64,000 bases of DNA from Luscinia megarhynchos (lineage: Eukaryota; Chordata; Aves; Passeriformes; Turdidae): NCBI GenBank assembly GCA_034336665.1, contig JAPFBE010000002.1, positions 9,098,146-9,162,145 on the forward strand, in the 5' to 3' direction. The translations under genes and the position numbers were made by a program. Below are positions 63,069 to 64,000 of this stretch, one piece after another (the stretch's first letter is position 1; each line of letters begins with the position of its first letter). The notes beneath the pieces are model-generated. The model had not been told where the DNA came from. It worked only from the letters and a program-made list of their open reading frames with translations, and ran no database searches.

Positions 63069-64000
63069 TTTCTCATTATATATGTATATTTATAACTTCT
63101 GTGTATTTTCAGAAACTAGGAATCAAATACTCTTCCCATATTTTATTTAACAGGAAAAAAATTGTTTATCTCATAAAGCTCTGCAAAATAATCAAGAATG
63201 CAAGTCTTTGACATTATTGTTGGATAGCTCCTCTTACAGTTTCATTTCAAGGCAGTCAAAAGGGTTTCACTAAACTGGTTCAAGATTAAAATTTGCTCAG
63301 ATGATGCTCCAATGATCAACCTAATTTGCTAAAGTGCTTTTCAATTTTAAATGCATTTCCAAGTATTGTGCAGAGAAAATTGCAGAATCTTGTTTATGCT
63401 CATTCATTCATCAGTAAACACTTTTCTCTGACTACTCTTCAATGATATCAATGTTTTGTTTTTTTCTGAAGCACAGCATTTTAGAGTGAAGATTTCTTTC
63501 TTTACTATGAATAATCTTTTATCATTACCTGCTTTTTTTATATAGCAGCAAAATACATATAATGAATTTTGCAGTTCTTTTTCCCTCCAAACACTTTCCA
63601 AATGGGAAAAATGTGTTACTTAACAGTAGCTAAAAAGCTTACTTTTTCACTTTAGACATCTTCTTCCTTTCTTTAGTCATAACACAAACATATTTTTTGT
63701 GCTATAGCTACCAGGATCCTTTCAAATCCGAGTTGGACAGGAATCATTCCCAGCTGTGACAGGACCACAGCCCTTGCCCTCAGGAGGCCTGGTGGGATCA
63801 CTGTTTTCTTGGGAACCACAAAGTCTCATACCAGCCCTATCTCCCAGCTAGCACAGCCACAAAGAAACAAGAGAGCATCATTTCTCAGGTCTAACCTCCC
63901 ATGTGCATATTCAAAACAGACAAAAAAGTCAGTGTGAGAATGGGTCTGCTCCTTGATTTCAGATCCCAGCCTGCTGCATTCAGTAAGGTGAACATCAGGG
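63066..64000. other. Right-edge stretch without recognisable gene
   Basis: AT-rich to about 63700, then GC-richer to the window edge (63710-64000). The last part might belong to a repeat or exon beginning beyond the window; nothing identifiable. Confidence 0.45.

Overview
The window reads as vertebrate, almost certainly avian, nuclear DNA from a gene-poor region: an intergenic desert or a very long intron. The evidence is indirect but consistent. The sequence is AT-rich and stops interrupt all frames (longest open frame 182 codons, unrecognised). The interspersed repeats are those of birds: many 5'-truncated CR1 LINEs in both orientations, several ending in the CR1 tail (attctatga-like octamers), plus endogenous retrovirus relics of the class III (ERVL-like) type common in Neoaves. 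A passerine or related bird is plausible; the sequence does not settle it. I see no protein-coding gene, rRNA, intact tRNA or CRISPR that I could defend.

Layout. 0-5 kb: a CR1 fragment runs off the left edge; an AAGT-rich simple repeat; a diverged inverted repeat with ~170 bp arms (2972-3142 and 3670-3840); and a decayed ERV pol/integrase stretch (about 4.40-5.06 kb, minus). 5-25 kb: mostly featureless AT-rich DNA with a candidate mariner-type miniature element (11137-11209), a CR1 (11.7-12.4 kb), a GC-richer unclassified block (12.78-13.38 kb), two small CR1 pieces (16.6 and 19.6 kb), and a 22-bp tandem duplication (22.88 kb). 24.78-25.19 kb: a decayed ERVL-type LTR. 25-41 kb: unique-looking AT-rich DNA with one CR1 (38.2 kb). 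41.4-42.4 kb: a candidate LTR plus leader of another endogenous retrovirus. 43.0-43.9 kb: a pyrimidine-rich tract.

45.5-51.1 kb is a dense repeat cluster: a MIR-like SINE, a CR1 with reverse transcriptase remnants, a 60-bp interstitial telomere-type array, two more CR1 pieces and a second tRNA-headed SINE relic. 52.1-53.0 kb carries an unexplained ~90 bp direct repeat. 60.0-61.0 kb is the best-preserved CR1, with readable but frameshifted reverse transcriptase; (AT)15 lies at 63.04 kb.

No genes act together here. What can be read is a record of insertions, truncations and small duplications. I found no convincing new biological system. The items most worth a second look are the inverted repeat near 3 kb, the direct repeat near 52-53 kb, the telomere-type array, and the candidate LTR/leader near 42 kb.
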